Virus record (IMG/VR): IMGVR_UViG_3300003882_000001 | Coordinates: 1-35,860 of that record | Reading direction: 5' to 3' (one strand) | DNA: 35,860 nucleotides | From: a virus | Shown here: positions 5,966 through 12,346 of the stretch, piece after piece | How the letters are laid out: each line of letters opens with the position of its first letter | Numbering within the stretch: the stretch's first letter is position 1 | Notes under the pieces: generated by a model | Database searches by the model: none | Seen by the model: only the letters and a program-made list of their open reading frames with translations | What the model was told of the DNA's origin: nothing | Program-made: the position numbers and the translations under genes

Positions 5966-6203
5966 CTAGGTTTGTTTGGGTTATGATGAGTCCCCAGTCG
6001 CGAGGCTGGGGGCATTTAAACAGCCAAGAAAAACCAGACGAAGCCCTGTCTTAGGTGGTTTGGATCTAGATGTTTGTCATTGGGCATCGAGAAAACTGGA
6101 AGTAGGATGTTGCGCACCGAAACCTTTGAAGCCATACAATGACCCTAGCGAAACAGGGCACTAAAAGCAGCGCATGACGGCTCGGAAAGACGAGCAACTT
6201 TTT
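5966..6203 (+). ncRNA. Putative structured RNA with pseudoknot
   Basis: The 238 bases after tRNA-Thr fold well by eye. GTCCCCAG/CTGGGGGC (5990-5997, 6006-6013) is a strong hairpin. GCCCTGT (6043-6049) pairs perfectly with ACAGGGC (6153-6159) and encloses a domain in which GTCATTG (6076-6082) pairs with CAATGAC (6137-6143), while GGTTT-GG (6057-6063) pairs with CC-AAACC (6117-6124). The last two helices cross, giving a pseudoknot. GCTCG-GAAAGA-CGAGC (6180-6195) followed by TTTTT (6199-6203) may end the RNA. I do not recognise a known family; group I intron, tmRNA and RNase P motifs were looked for and not found. Confidence 0.45.
6180..6203 (+). terminator. Weak terminator-like hairpin
   Basis: GCTCG (6180-6184) pairs with CGAGC (6191-6195), loop GAAAGA, then AAC and five T. 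It lies ten bases before the next gene, so it may partly terminate the RNA island or act as an attenuator for the genes behind it. Confidence 0.4.
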
Positions 6204-6213
6204 AAACTGAGAA

Positions 6214-6621
6214 ATGAAAGTTATGAGTCTTAATCAAATACAACTGATATACACGCGTGCTTCGATGCTAGATATGGATCGAGCGGCTACCAAAGAGTGG
6301 GCGGGTTATCTGCTCGGTAGAGATGTGGAGAGTCTGAAAGACTTAACCTTCATTGAGCTAGCAGAGGTCGCAGATAATCTCAAGTTGACGATCGAGGAAC
6401 AGATGAAGCCCATGCGCAATAAGATATTGAGGATGTCCGATGAGATGGGCTGGAAGCTGCCAAACGGTAAGCTCGACTATCAGCGGATAAACAATGTGAT
6501 CATGAATCTGGGCACTACCAACCCACGCGAAAAGAAGCTATACGATCTCAAGAAGTCAGAACTCACAGCAGTACATCGTCAGATACGTGCGATGCACTCC
6601 AAATCAAAAGTCAATGCCTAA
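6214..6621 (+). CDS. GemA-like regulatory protein (DUF1018-like)
   Basis: This 135-residue, mainly helical, basic protein starts with a segment (LNQIQLIYTRASMLDMD) and a C-terminal module (KILRMSDEMGWKLPNGKLDY, then repeated LxxLKKSEL-type helices) that recall the GemA/gp16 family of Mu-like phages, which modulates host gene expression and DNA supercoiling in Mu. The resemblance is partial and judged by eye. The position in the early region of a Mu-like phage fits. ATG codons at 6214 and 6223 are both possible starts. The gene overlaps the following one by eight bases. Confidence 0.45.
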   Translation: MKVMSLNQIQLIYTRASMLDMDRAATKEWAGYLLGRDVESLKDLTFIELAEVADNLKLTIEEQMKPMRNKILRMSDEMGWKLPNGKLDYQRINNVIMNLGTTNPREKKLYDLKKSELTAVHRQIRAMHSKSKVNA

Positions 6622-7453
6622 GAAGAACGATATATCACTGCAAGAGATGATCGACTGTGCGCAGCGCGAGCTTGAAATGCGCAAGAAGGTCTATCCTGGA
6701 CTGATCCAGAGCGGACGCATGAAGAAGTTTGAGGCAGATAAGGAGCGTCGTCGTATGAAAGCGATCGTACAGAAGCTACAGTTTTACAAGCTTCAGGAAA
6801 ATGGTGTCGTCACGGATTCTACAGACTTTGGGTTGGGAGCGGTAGAGCGGTACATGCTCAAGATTAAGCAGCACGACATCGCCATCCAGGTCATCTTTGT
6901 GAATGGCATCATGCACACGATCTCAGATCTTACAGCATATGCAGCTTTGCGCACAGAGTTCAAAATGCCGTTGCCACTCAAGCACAATGAATTTTTGAGA
7001 TACTGTGCAGACCATGGTACATACATTGAGCTTGAGCCGCTACAGACCTTACGCATAGAGCAGCGAATCGCCGCATTTAAAGCCGCCTTTCAACGCCAAT
7101 TCAACACCCGATATACAGTCGTACCACGTGAGGTCGCTCAGTGGAACGGCAAGTATAAGACTATCCCTGCGCGCACAGCAGAGCTAGACTTCTACATGAG
7201 GTTTCAGAGCTTTCCTTTGAATGGACCTAAGACCATCGGAGACTACCTGATGCACTACAGTAGCATAGGTCAGCTCATGAGCAAGGAGCAAAAAGTAGAT
7301 GAGTTTGGTCTACCGAACGACTTTAATCTGAAGCTCTACAATCGCCTCGCGAAAGAAGATGCAAGCCTGTGGCAAGCCTACAGGGTCAAGCTCACGCAGC
7401 TAGGCTACAGAGAAACGACAACGACAAAAGGTAAAATCTGGAAAAAAGACTGA
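6614..7453 (+). CDS. Unknown early protein, 279 residues
   Basis: No family recognised. Residues 1-60 are strongly charged and helical (QRELEMRKKVYPGLIQSGRM followed by a Lys/Arg-rich helix), the middle has a mixed alpha/beta look (KIKQHDIAIQVIFVNGIMHT), and the C-terminal part is basic and ends in KGKIWKKD. There are no membrane segments or cysteine clusters. I chose the ATG at 6614, overlapping the upstream stop, rather than the one at 6587, which would lie deep inside the preceding gene. The basic ends suggest nucleic-acid contact; this is only an impression. Confidence 0.6.
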   Translation: MPKKNDISLQEMIDCAQRELEMRKKVYPGLIQSGRMKKFEADKERRRMKAIVQKLQFYKLQENGVVTDSTDFGLGAVERYMLKIKQHDIAIQVIFVNGIMHTISDLTAYAALRTEFKMPLPLKHNEFLRYCADHGTYIELEPLQTLRIEQRIAAFKAAFQRQFNTRYTVVPREVAQWNGKYKTIPARTAELDFYMRFQSFPLNGPKTIGDYLMHYSSIGQLMSKEQKVDEFGLPNDFNLKLYNRLAKEDASLWQAYRVKLTQLGYRETTTTKGKIWKKD

Positions 7454-7454
7454 T

Positions 7455-7973
7455 ATGCCAGCACTGAATTTTAAGAAGGAGTTTGTACCTGCGGTACTCA
7501 GAGGAATATATGGTTCTGACCGTCACACTTGTTACCAAGGGCTCAAGTTGATCAATAAAAATACAAAGTGGGCAGCTCCACTCTCAGAAAGGGAATATCT
7601 CATCGAGATCAATAAGTTCATTGATACACACTTCGTCGGTGAAAGTATGCCAAAGAAGCAGACCATTAGAGCTACTCGCAAACGGCCATTCAAGCAAGAT
7701 GATACGCTTTATCTATACACGGGTATGCGGACGAAGAACTGCGTCAAGCTCGGATCAGTCTCAGCTAAAAAAGTCAGAAATGTTTTCATGATACATGAAA
7801 TGTTTGGATTACAGATAAAGGTCGGTTTTGATGATCTGATTGTAGAAGATTTTGAATCTCCCACACTGCTTAGAATTGCAAATGCAGCTGGATTCGATAC
7901 GATAGATGAGATGCGCAATTTTTTTGTCAAGGATAAGTACGACGAATTTGAAGGACAGCTCATCACATGGTAA
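7455..7973 (+). CDS. ASCH-like domain protein
   Basis: A 172-residue protein whose central part, KKQTIRATRKRPFKQDDTLY followed by LYTGMRTKNCVKLG, resembles phage proteins of the ASCH/PUA-like superfamily (TIR..R......GD.l.lYtG.R...C), a beta-barrel that binds RNA or modified nucleic acid. The N-terminus (MPALNFKKEFVPAVLRG) also fits that pattern. The C-terminal half (IVEDFESPTLLRIANAAGFD onward) has a helical tail typical of these proteins. The partner RNA or base is unknown. It starts just after the preceding stop and overlaps the next gene by seven bases. Confidence 0.55.
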   Translation: MPALNFKKEFVPAVLRGIYGSDRHTCYQGLKLINKNTKWAAPLSEREYLIEINKFIDTHFVGESMPKKQTIRATRKRPFKQDDTLYLYTGMRTKNCVKLGSVSAKKVRNVFMIHEMFGLQIKVGFDDLIVEDFESPTLLRIANAAGFDTIDEMRNFFVKDKYDEFEGQLITW

Positions 7974-8314
7974 AGCAGCAAATGACATACACTTGGGATA
8001 AGCTGATTGTGATCAAAGGTGCGCTGGCATGGTGGTGGAGAGATGCGCAGTACTACCAGCACTATGAGCTCTCTATGCTGGCATACATGGTCGCAGTGGA
8101 GCTGTGGCACAAGCTGGACAAGAAGACAGCAGGCGTGCAGAGAGAAACAGTCACCATGAGTCTGAAGAAAAGCGAGATGCTGATGCTGGATATGGTACTC
8201 AAAGACTTCACACTCGCACACACAGACGAGAATGGGCATCTGAGCCTACCACCTGATCAGCACAGCCTACTCTTACAAGCATCTGGAGAACTAGATCAAC
8301 TCATCAAGCAATGA
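7967..8314 (+). CDS. Unknown small helical protein
   Basis: A 115-residue protein, probably all-helical, with an aromatic N-terminal stretch (LAWWWRDAQYYQHYELSMLA) and an amphipathic middle. No family is recognised, and no catalytic motif, cysteine cluster or clear membrane span is seen. It overlaps the ASCH-like gene by seven bases and the membrane-protein gene by four bases (ATGA), so it is translated as part of a tight cluster. The start may also be the ATG at 7982. Confidence 0.6.
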   Translation: MVKQQMTYTWDKLIVIKGALAWWWRDAQYYQHYELSMLAYMVAVELWHKLDKKTAGVQRETVTMSLKKSEMLMLDMVLKDFTLAHTDENGHLSLPPDQHSLLLQASGELDQLIKQ

Positions 8315-9279
8315 CGACTTATATCATCATACTCATCATCGGAGGACTGGCAAAAGCGATCATGTGGAAGGTACAGTTTCACAGCTTCGTCCCATCATGG
8401 GCACAGGCTCACGATGAGCAAGAGTGGAAGGCTATGAAGTTTGTGTCCCCGCTGGCTGTGGAGTGGTGGCATAGTGGGATCAGTCACCGCAACAAGTATC
8501 GTCGCCGCTATCATACGATGGGGAGAGCATATGTAGGATCTACCACTTGGCTTGTCTGGATCACCGATGCCTTTCACTTCTTCCAACTGATATACGAAAC
8601 AAGCTTGCAGCTCATACTTGCGCTTGCCATCGCTCCCGAGGTACCCGTTGAATCCGCGTTGATCTGGCGTGTACTGGCCCTTGTCTTTCTCATCAAATTT
8701 ATTCACTCAGGCTCATTTGAGCTCACGTTTAAATACCTCTTAGAAATGAAATTCGAATCCGTTAAAAACTATTTTAAGACGATGTTCGCGGAGGCTCCTG
8801 TGCTTCTGAGCATCATCGCGATTCTAGTCGGTGGCATCATGCTGCTTGGCGTGAATGAGATCCTCGGACCCGTTGCAGGTCCCTATGTAGTCACTGGACT
8901 GATGCTGAGCACTTGGCTTCTTGCAGTCTATATGACTAGCGTACGCCATCTGGTCAAGAGACAGAAGCAACTGACATACGCACGTATCTATCAAGAAAGA
9001 AATACTGGTCCATTTATAGCCAACTGGGTAGATAAGCTTGTGGAAGAAGTGAGTATGCTTGACGATTACTTCCTCGCCATCGTCAAGAAGTATCCCAACC
9101 TCACGATCATGGGCTCGCTTATTCTACTGGCCATCATCGCCCAGTTTTGGGCTCAGCCTGGCAATGTAGCCGAGTTGCTCAGCGGCATCTTTTTCGCTGC
9201 GGGATGGCTACTAGGTATCTACCTCATATTTAGAGCAAAGTATCATGATGATACGCCTACAAACTTTCGAGAAGAATAG
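8311..9279 (+). CDS. Polytopic inner-membrane protein, unknown
   Basis: The 322-residue protein has about seven hydrophobic segments: roughly 4-20, 75-95, 97-109, 118-133, 162-181, 189-208 and 264-280, plus 290-307 at the end. A conserved-looking polar region with HDEQEW and EWWHSG (34-56) and the motif STTWLVWITDAFHFFQL (77-93) precede a second, separate membrane domain. This looks like a fusion of a short Bacteroidota-phage membrane protein with an additional transmembrane module; no named family is recognised. Holin, superinfection-exclusion or transport roles are all open. It is the last gene before a hairpin and a small gap. Confidence 0.6.
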   Translation: MTTYIIILIIGGLAKAIMWKVQFHSFVPSWAQAHDEQEWKAMKFVSPLAVEWWHSGISHRNKYRRRYHTMGRAYVGSTTWLVWITDAFHFFQLIYETSLQLILALAIAPEVPVESALIWRVLALVFLIKFIHSGSFELTFKYLLEMKFESVKNYFKTMFAEAPVLLSIIAILVGGIMLLGVNEILGPVAGPYVVTGLMLSTWLLAVYMTSVRHLVKRQKQLTYARIYQERNTGPFIANWVDKLVEEVSMLDDYFLAIVKKYPNLTIMGSLILLAIIAQFWAQPGNVAELLSGIFFAAGWLLGIYLIFRAKYHDDTPTNFREE

Positions 9280-9304
9280 CTTCCAGTTTTTCCCTCTTCT
9301 TAAA

Positions 9305-9323
9305 GGGGAGCCTTGTGCTCCCC
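9305..9323 (+). terminator. Hairpin between membrane gene and HTH gene
   Basis: GGGGAGC (9305-9311) pairs perfectly with GCTCCCC (9317-9323), loop CTTGT. Only a poor T stretch follows (ACCTTTA), so termination would be partial. It marks the boundary between two gene clusters. Confidence 0.5.
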
Positions 9324-9341
9324 ACCTTTAAGCCTACAAGG

Positions 9342-9776
9342 ATGAAAAAACACATCACACTTTCAGATTCAGATAGAGACGCTCTTGAGGAGATGATTTG
9401 CAAGCAGATTATCAAGGAGATTCCTAAACGAATAGTGCGTCGTGCAGGCGCATTGATCGCCCTAGACTCAGGCAAAAGCTATGCAGCAGTAGCAAGGCGC
9501 GCAAAAGTAAAGTCTGATACTGTACAGGCTTGGGCAAAGAGGTATAGGGAAGAAGGCTTAGGGGGACTGGAAGACAAGCCGAAGTCAGGCAGACGCTCCA
9601 AGCTACCTGAGGACATAGATCAGAAGATTGCAGAGCTAGAGGCATCACCTCCGCCTCCAGGATGCGCACGATGGTCAGATAGATTACTATGTGATGCGCT
9701 GGTCATGGAGGGATCAGTGGATAGCATCACGCGTCGCCAACTGAGATACTTAAGGAGTAAAAGAAACCAAAACGCT
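9342..9776 (+). CDS. IS630-type transposase DNA-binding domain, nuclease absent
   Basis: Residues 34-72 form a homeodomain-like helix-turn-helix (ALDSGKSYAAVARRAKVKSD, then TVQAWAKRY), and residues 88-138 match the second winged-helix module of IS630/Tc1-like transposases, including the linker SPPPPGCARW and an SxRxLRYLRS end. The DDE catalytic domain is completely missing and the frame ends cleanly after 145 residues. The next gene starts immediately. A domesticated DNA-binding protein is more likely than a broken insertion sequence, because no IS remnants flank it. Mu carries its middle activator Mor in a comparable place. The stop codon is at 9777-9779; a GTG start at 9315 is an alternative. 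Confidence 0.6.
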
Positions 9777-9778
9777 TA

Positions 9779-10000
9779 ATGCCGCGAGAGACCCAGCTCA
9801 AGAAAGAAAATGATATGACTGCGATGTTCGCTGAGTGGGTAAATAAACGTACCGAGAAAGGTACGCGCATCTACACCTATGACTACATCTATGAGCTGAT
9901 CGCCGAAAAATTTTACTGTCGTCCGTCGACAGTAAAACAGATAATCTATGGATACAATGAGCAGCGTCGCGCACGCGCAAAATCACAACAATCACAATGA
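9779..10000 (+). CDS. Small HTH-like basic protein
   Basis: A 73-residue protein whose ATG shares one base with the preceding TAA. Residues 30-65 (YIYELIAEKFYCRPSTVKQI onward) look like a helix-turn-helix with a basic tail (RRARAKSQQSQ). It may bind DNA together with, or independently of, the IS630-like protein upstream. No family named. A second Met at residue 13 is a possible internal start. It overlaps the next gene by four bases (ATGA). Confidence 0.55.
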   Translation: MPRETQLKKENDMTAMFAEWVNKRTEKGTRIYTYDYIYELIAEKFYCRPSTVKQIIYGYNEQRRARAKSQQSQ

Positions 10001-10284
10001 AACAGATACTAGCCAAATATGGCCTTTATATAATCCTAGCTTTGGCGAGTGCCTACACAGGCTCTATCGTCAGTCACATGATCGCTCCTGAGCTAGTCTG
10101 CAACTGTCCTGATGTACCTCCCTGCCCAGACTGTGAGCAGATGAAAGTACAGACGCTGGACCTGTCAGAATTGAAGCGCGTCAAAGGCAAACGCCTCACA
10201 TTTACCTACGCTCCGACGTACTCAGGCAACATAACTCATATCGAATGCGAAACAGATACTTCAACCTTACCGATTCCGAAGTGA
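9997..10284 (+). CDS. Single-pass membrane protein with Cys cluster
   Basis: A 95-residue protein with an N-terminal hydrophobic segment (about 8-30), then four cysteines in CNCPDVPPCPDC (35-46) and a short polar, probably periplasmic, domain. The topology (N-in signal anchor) and small size recall phage spanin or lysis accessory proteins, and the cysteines could form disulfides in the periplasm, but no family assignment is possible. The start overlaps the upstream stop. Confidence 0.55.
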   Translation: MKQILAKYGLYIILALASAYTGSIVSHMIAPELVCNCPDVPPCPDCEQMKVQTLDLSELKRVKGKRLTFTYAPTYSGNITHIECETDTSTLPIPK

Positions 10285-10376
10285 TCCTAGGAATGATTCC
10301 AGACAGGCCCTTCCAGTATGCTACATGGATGACCCCTACAGGACTTTTAGTATACTATTGTTTCACTCTCAATTAG
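10245..10376 (+). CDS. Possible 43-residue ORF
   Basis: A short frame starts inside the end of the preceding gene (40-base overlap) and stops four bases before the next ATG, filling the only gap in this tightly packed region. The peptide begins MRNRYFNLTDSEVILGM and is not obviously random, but it matches nothing I know. The snug fit between neighbours is the only support. Confidence 0.35.
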   Translation: MRNRYFNLTDSEVILGMIPDRPFQYATWMTPTGLLVYYCFTLN

Positions 10377-10380
10377 CATT

Positions 10381-10680
10381 ATGACACGGCTTTTGGCTCG
10401 CTTGATTATACAGCAGATCTGTAGTGATTTGGGAATCACGATTGAAGAGTTAAACTCTGATTCTAAGAAGCTTAGCCTTGTACAGATCAGATGTATCGTC
10501 GCCTGTAGCCTCATAAAACACGGACTAGATCTATATGAGGTTGCGGACATTCTACACAGGAGCACAAGAAACATTAGTTACTATTTAGCCACTTACAGGG
10601 ATCGGATTAGATATAGAGAGTTCCATCTTCTAGATAGTGCCCTCTCCTACAGATTCGAAATCGTCAACTATTTAACCTGA
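10381..10680 (+). CDS. Stand-alone DnaA domain IV-like protein
   Basis: In this 99-residue protein, residues 8-70 follow the pattern of the DnaA C-terminal DNA-binding domain: IIQQICSDLGITIEELNSDS, then KKLSLVQIRCIVACSLIK, then LYEVADILHRSTRNISYYL. In DnaA this part (helix-turn-helix plus basic loop) binds DnaA boxes; the usual D-H-S/T-T-V signature is replaced by RSTRNIS, so specificity must differ. No AAA+ domain is present. Such single-domain proteins occur in phages and could regulate transcription or touch host replication. The start at 10381 is the first ATG after the preceding frame. Confidence 0.6.
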   Translation: MTRLLARLIIQQICSDLGITIEELNSDSKKLSLVQIRCIVACSLIKHGLDLYEVADILHRSTRNISYYLATYRDRIRYREFHLLDSALSYRFEIVNYLT

Positions 10681-10684
10681 AGCT

Positions 10685-11215
10685 ATGAAAAAGCGATGGA
10701 CCCCTTTCGAGGTTGCCTATTTGTGCGCCCACTATGGCAAGAACTTTTTTGGTCGAGAAATCGCGGAGCACTTGGGTAGGACTTATCACTCGATCGAACG
10801 AAAAGGCACCAAACTCGGACTAAAGAGCAAGCTGCGATCGGGTTACATTCCCCCACGTAGGTATAAGACTGATCATCACACATACCGTGTACCGATGCAG
10901 CCTTATGTAAGAAGTGGAAGGATGATGATCAAGCTGGCTGATGGCACACATCCGATACCTTATGCTCGCTACTTGTGGCAACAGACATATGGAGAGATTC
11001 CTGCGGTTCACATCATCACTCATGCTGACAACAACCCACTTAACTGCGATCTTTCAAACCTCATCTGTCTATCCCGCCGTGAGCAGCGCAGACGCAATGC
11101 CATGAGCAGTAGGGATGAGGCGACCATGACATTTAAGAATACAATCCAAGCGGAGAAGGTCCGCCTCAAGTATGGGTATCCACAGCGCACTGGACTGAAA
11201 CTAAAGCATTACTGA
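10685..11215 (+). CDS. HNH endonuclease with Myb-like N-terminus
   Basis: The protein has 176 residues. Residues 3-48 (RWTPFEVAYLCAHYGKNFFG, then an EIAEHLGRTYHSIERK helix-turn-helix) are a SANT/Myb-like DNA-binding module. Residues 75-135 are an HNH nuclease of the HNH_3 type: PIPYARYLWQQTYGEIPAVH, then IITHADNNPLNCDLSNLICLS, with H109, H113, N120 and N125 as candidate metal and catalytic residues. A C-terminal basic tail follows. It may be a free-standing homing-type endonuclease or a nicking enzyme of the phage. It is the third short plus-strand gene in a row with a DNA-binding look. Confidence 0.8.
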   Translation: MKKRWTPFEVAYLCAHYGKNFFGREIAEHLGRTYHSIERKGTKLGLKSKLRSGYIPPRRYKTDHHTYRVPMQPYVRSGRMMIKLADGTHPIPYARYLWQQTYGEIPAVHIITHADNNPLNCDLSNLICLSRREQRRRNAMSSRDEATMTFKNTIQAEKVRLKYGYPQRTGLKLKHY

Positions 11216-11219
11216 TATA

Positions 11220-11507
11220 ATGAAAGGTATGATCTACATAGACAAAGAAATCGTCGCGCAGGGAATCAGAAAATTTACTGGAACGATTCAGGCATTGAAG
11301 GCCGTCGAGGAAATGAGCGAGTTGTCAGCAATCCTTGTAAAGCAGACTATACACTCGGAAAGGGACCTGACCGATAAGATAGCTGAAGAGTTGGCAGATG
11401 TTTACATAACCCTAGAGGCTATTAAGGATCATTACAAAATAGCAGATGATCGTCTTAGCCTTTTGGTTTATTACAAGCAAAAAAGGTTCAAGGAAAATCA
11501 TCTGTAA
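11220..11507 (+). CDS. MazG-like nucleotide pyrophosphohydrolase
   Basis: A 95-residue all-alpha NTP-pyrophosphatase-like protein. It has the two metal-binding motifs of the MazG/dUTPase-like superfamily, EExxE (E30, E31, E34 in AVEEMSELSA) and ExxD (E57, D60 in AEELADVYI), and a typical end LLVYYKQKRFKENHL. Such enzymes hydrolyse non-canonical or excess dNTPs, or lower (p)ppGpp-type alarmones, to NMP and pyrophosphate. The phage substrate is unknown. A start at 11229 (MIYIDKE) is also plausible. Confidence 0.8.
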   Translation: MKGMIYIDKEIVAQGIRKFTGTIQALKAVEEMSELSAILVKQTIHSERDLTDKIAEELADVYITLEAIKDHYKIADDRLSLLVYYKQKRFKENHL

Positions 11508-11510
11508 CCA

Positions 11511-11525
11511 CAAAGGAGAATTAAT
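11511..11525 (+). promoter_or_regulatory. Strong Shine-Dalgarno sequence
   Basis: AAAGGAGAA (about 11512-11520) sits six to eight bases before the ATG at 11526. Clear Shine-Dalgarno sequences are rare in this window, so this gene may be translated at a higher level or have been acquired separately. Confidence 0.6.
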
Positions 11526-11879
11526 ATGAACGAAGGAGTAAGAATAACAGATTCTTTCACTGTGGATGAATCAACTACATGGCAGATGGTTGCCGTGCAG
11601 CTTCACGAAGGCAATATGAACTTCGCCCAAATGCGGAAGGCTATAAAAGTATATGACGACTTTGCTGCGCATCGCAACGAATCAGAAGAAAAGCCTAAGC
11701 ATGTGGTAGCTCGATTCGATGGGGACCTGTACTTATGGAAAGTTCTTAGTAATAAAGCGCGTCCAGGAAATTATGTACTAGCCGATAACGGAGAAGTAAT
11801 TCGATGTAATCAATCAACCTGTATTCATTTCGATCGCATATTGATAGCGCAGAGCGTCCTAACAGAAGAGAAATCATGA
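11526..11879 (+). CDS. Unknown protein, 117 residues
   Basis: No family recognised. The N-terminal half is helical and polar (TWQMVAVQLHEGNMNFAQMR), the second half is beta-like (KHVVARFDGDLYLWKVLSNK) and resembles a small barrel. There are no membrane segments. It has the only strong Shine-Dalgarno of this cluster and overlaps the following gene by four bases, so the next two genes are probably coupled to it. Confidence 0.6.
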   Translation: MNEGVRITDSFTVDESTTWQMVAVQLHEGNMNFAQMRKAIKVYDDFAAHRNESEEKPKHVVARFDGDLYLWKVLSNKARPGNYVLADNGEVIRCNQSTCIHFDRILIAQSVLTEEKS

Positions 11880-12130
11880 ATGTATCACTAAATGGGCTAC
11901 AGGCAAGCCTCTACGCCTCCTCCAACAAGCTAAACAAGTTTTTGCAAGAGTACGAGCCTGATGAAATGTATCAGCTCAAAATACACGATGCCTACCGTCT
12001 GCAAGAAATCGTCAATGAGTTGACAAATCACATTGTGATGGCTTGTGCCATCATCGACCCTAAAACAGGTAAATCCTTCCTTGATGATGAAACTGTCAAA
12101 GTAGAACACCTTGACTATGACTTAGACTAA
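11876..12130 (+). CDS. Unknown small acidic protein
   Basis: An 84-residue helical acidic protein (VSLNGLQASLYASSNKLNKF at the start, DLD at the end) with no known motif. It overlaps the preceding gene by ATGA and is separated by 21 bases from the Acb2-like gene. Small acidic phage proteins next to anti-defence genes are often inhibitors of host enzymes; nothing in the sequence proves this here. Confidence 0.55.
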   Translation: MNVSLNGLQASLYASSNKLNKFLQEYEPDEMYQLKIHDAYRLQEIVNELTNHIVMACAIIDPKTGKSFLDDETVKVEHLDYDLD

Positions 12131-12151
12131 TTTAATTATAACATCAACTAT

Positions 12152-12346
12152 ATGTATTTACTACAATTCTTTTATTATGGGCATCTGCCCGAGCATTTGC
12201 AAGTAATCTCTAAGCCTTTTTGTGATGCTGCTCATCATCTGGCAAAGACATTGCCTGAGAACCCAGAAAGCGAGGCAGCGTTGCGAAAACTGCTAGAAGC
12301 CAAAGACTGCGCAGTTAGATCTGTGTTTTTCAAATCAGATGAATAG
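12152..12346 (+). CDS. Acb2/Tad1 hairpin-domain-like protein (anti-CBASS type)
   Basis: A 64-residue protein made of two helices after a short strand: FYYGHLPEHLQVISKPFCD, then AAHHLAKTLPENPE, then AALRKLLEAKDCAVRSVFF. The pattern (HLP..LQ.iS.pFc..A..l...LP.npE...aLrKLLEAKDcAVR) matches, from memory, the small phage proteins assigned to the Acb2/Tad1 helical-hairpin superfamily, whose studied members sequester cyclic di- and trinucleotide or gcADPR signals and block CBASS or Thoeris defence. Family membership is judged by eye only, and ligand-binding residues were not mapped. It is followed directly by another small gene (stop-start junction 12346/12347). Confidence 0.5.
   Translation: MYLLQFFYYGHLPEHLQVISKPFCDAAHHLAKTLPENPESEAALRKLLEAKDCAVRSVFFKSDE

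Larger units (their letters stand above)
5334..6213 (+). other. Non-coding RNA island: tRNAs and structured RNA
   Basis: About 880 bases between two plus-strand early genes contain no convincing protein gene; the short frames here cross tRNA sequence and strong hairpins. The island holds four T-arm motifs (TTCGATT or TTCGACT), two of them in good tRNAs and two in aberrant tRNA-like elements, and at least eight stem-loops: 5358-5371, 5502-5515, 5579-5596, 5636-5651, 5779-5804, 5856-5878, 5990-6013 and 6180-6195. Because it lies within the early transcript, tRNA processing by RNase P and RNase Z would cut the operon mRNA here. See the separate entries. Confidence 0.7.

Noticed and set aside
5980-6020. 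Hammerhead-ribozyme-like string (TGATGAG followed by a strong stem)
   Set aside because: The CUGAUGA core is incomplete (ATGATGAG) and the required GAAA after the stem is missing.
5976-6164. A 62-codon open frame after tRNA-Thr
   Set aside because: It coincides with the predicted structured RNA, has unusual composition and leaves the helices unexplained.
5966-6213. Group I intron
   Set aside because: A pseudoknot is present, but no P7 guanosine-binding signature, splice-site context or split exon gene was seen.
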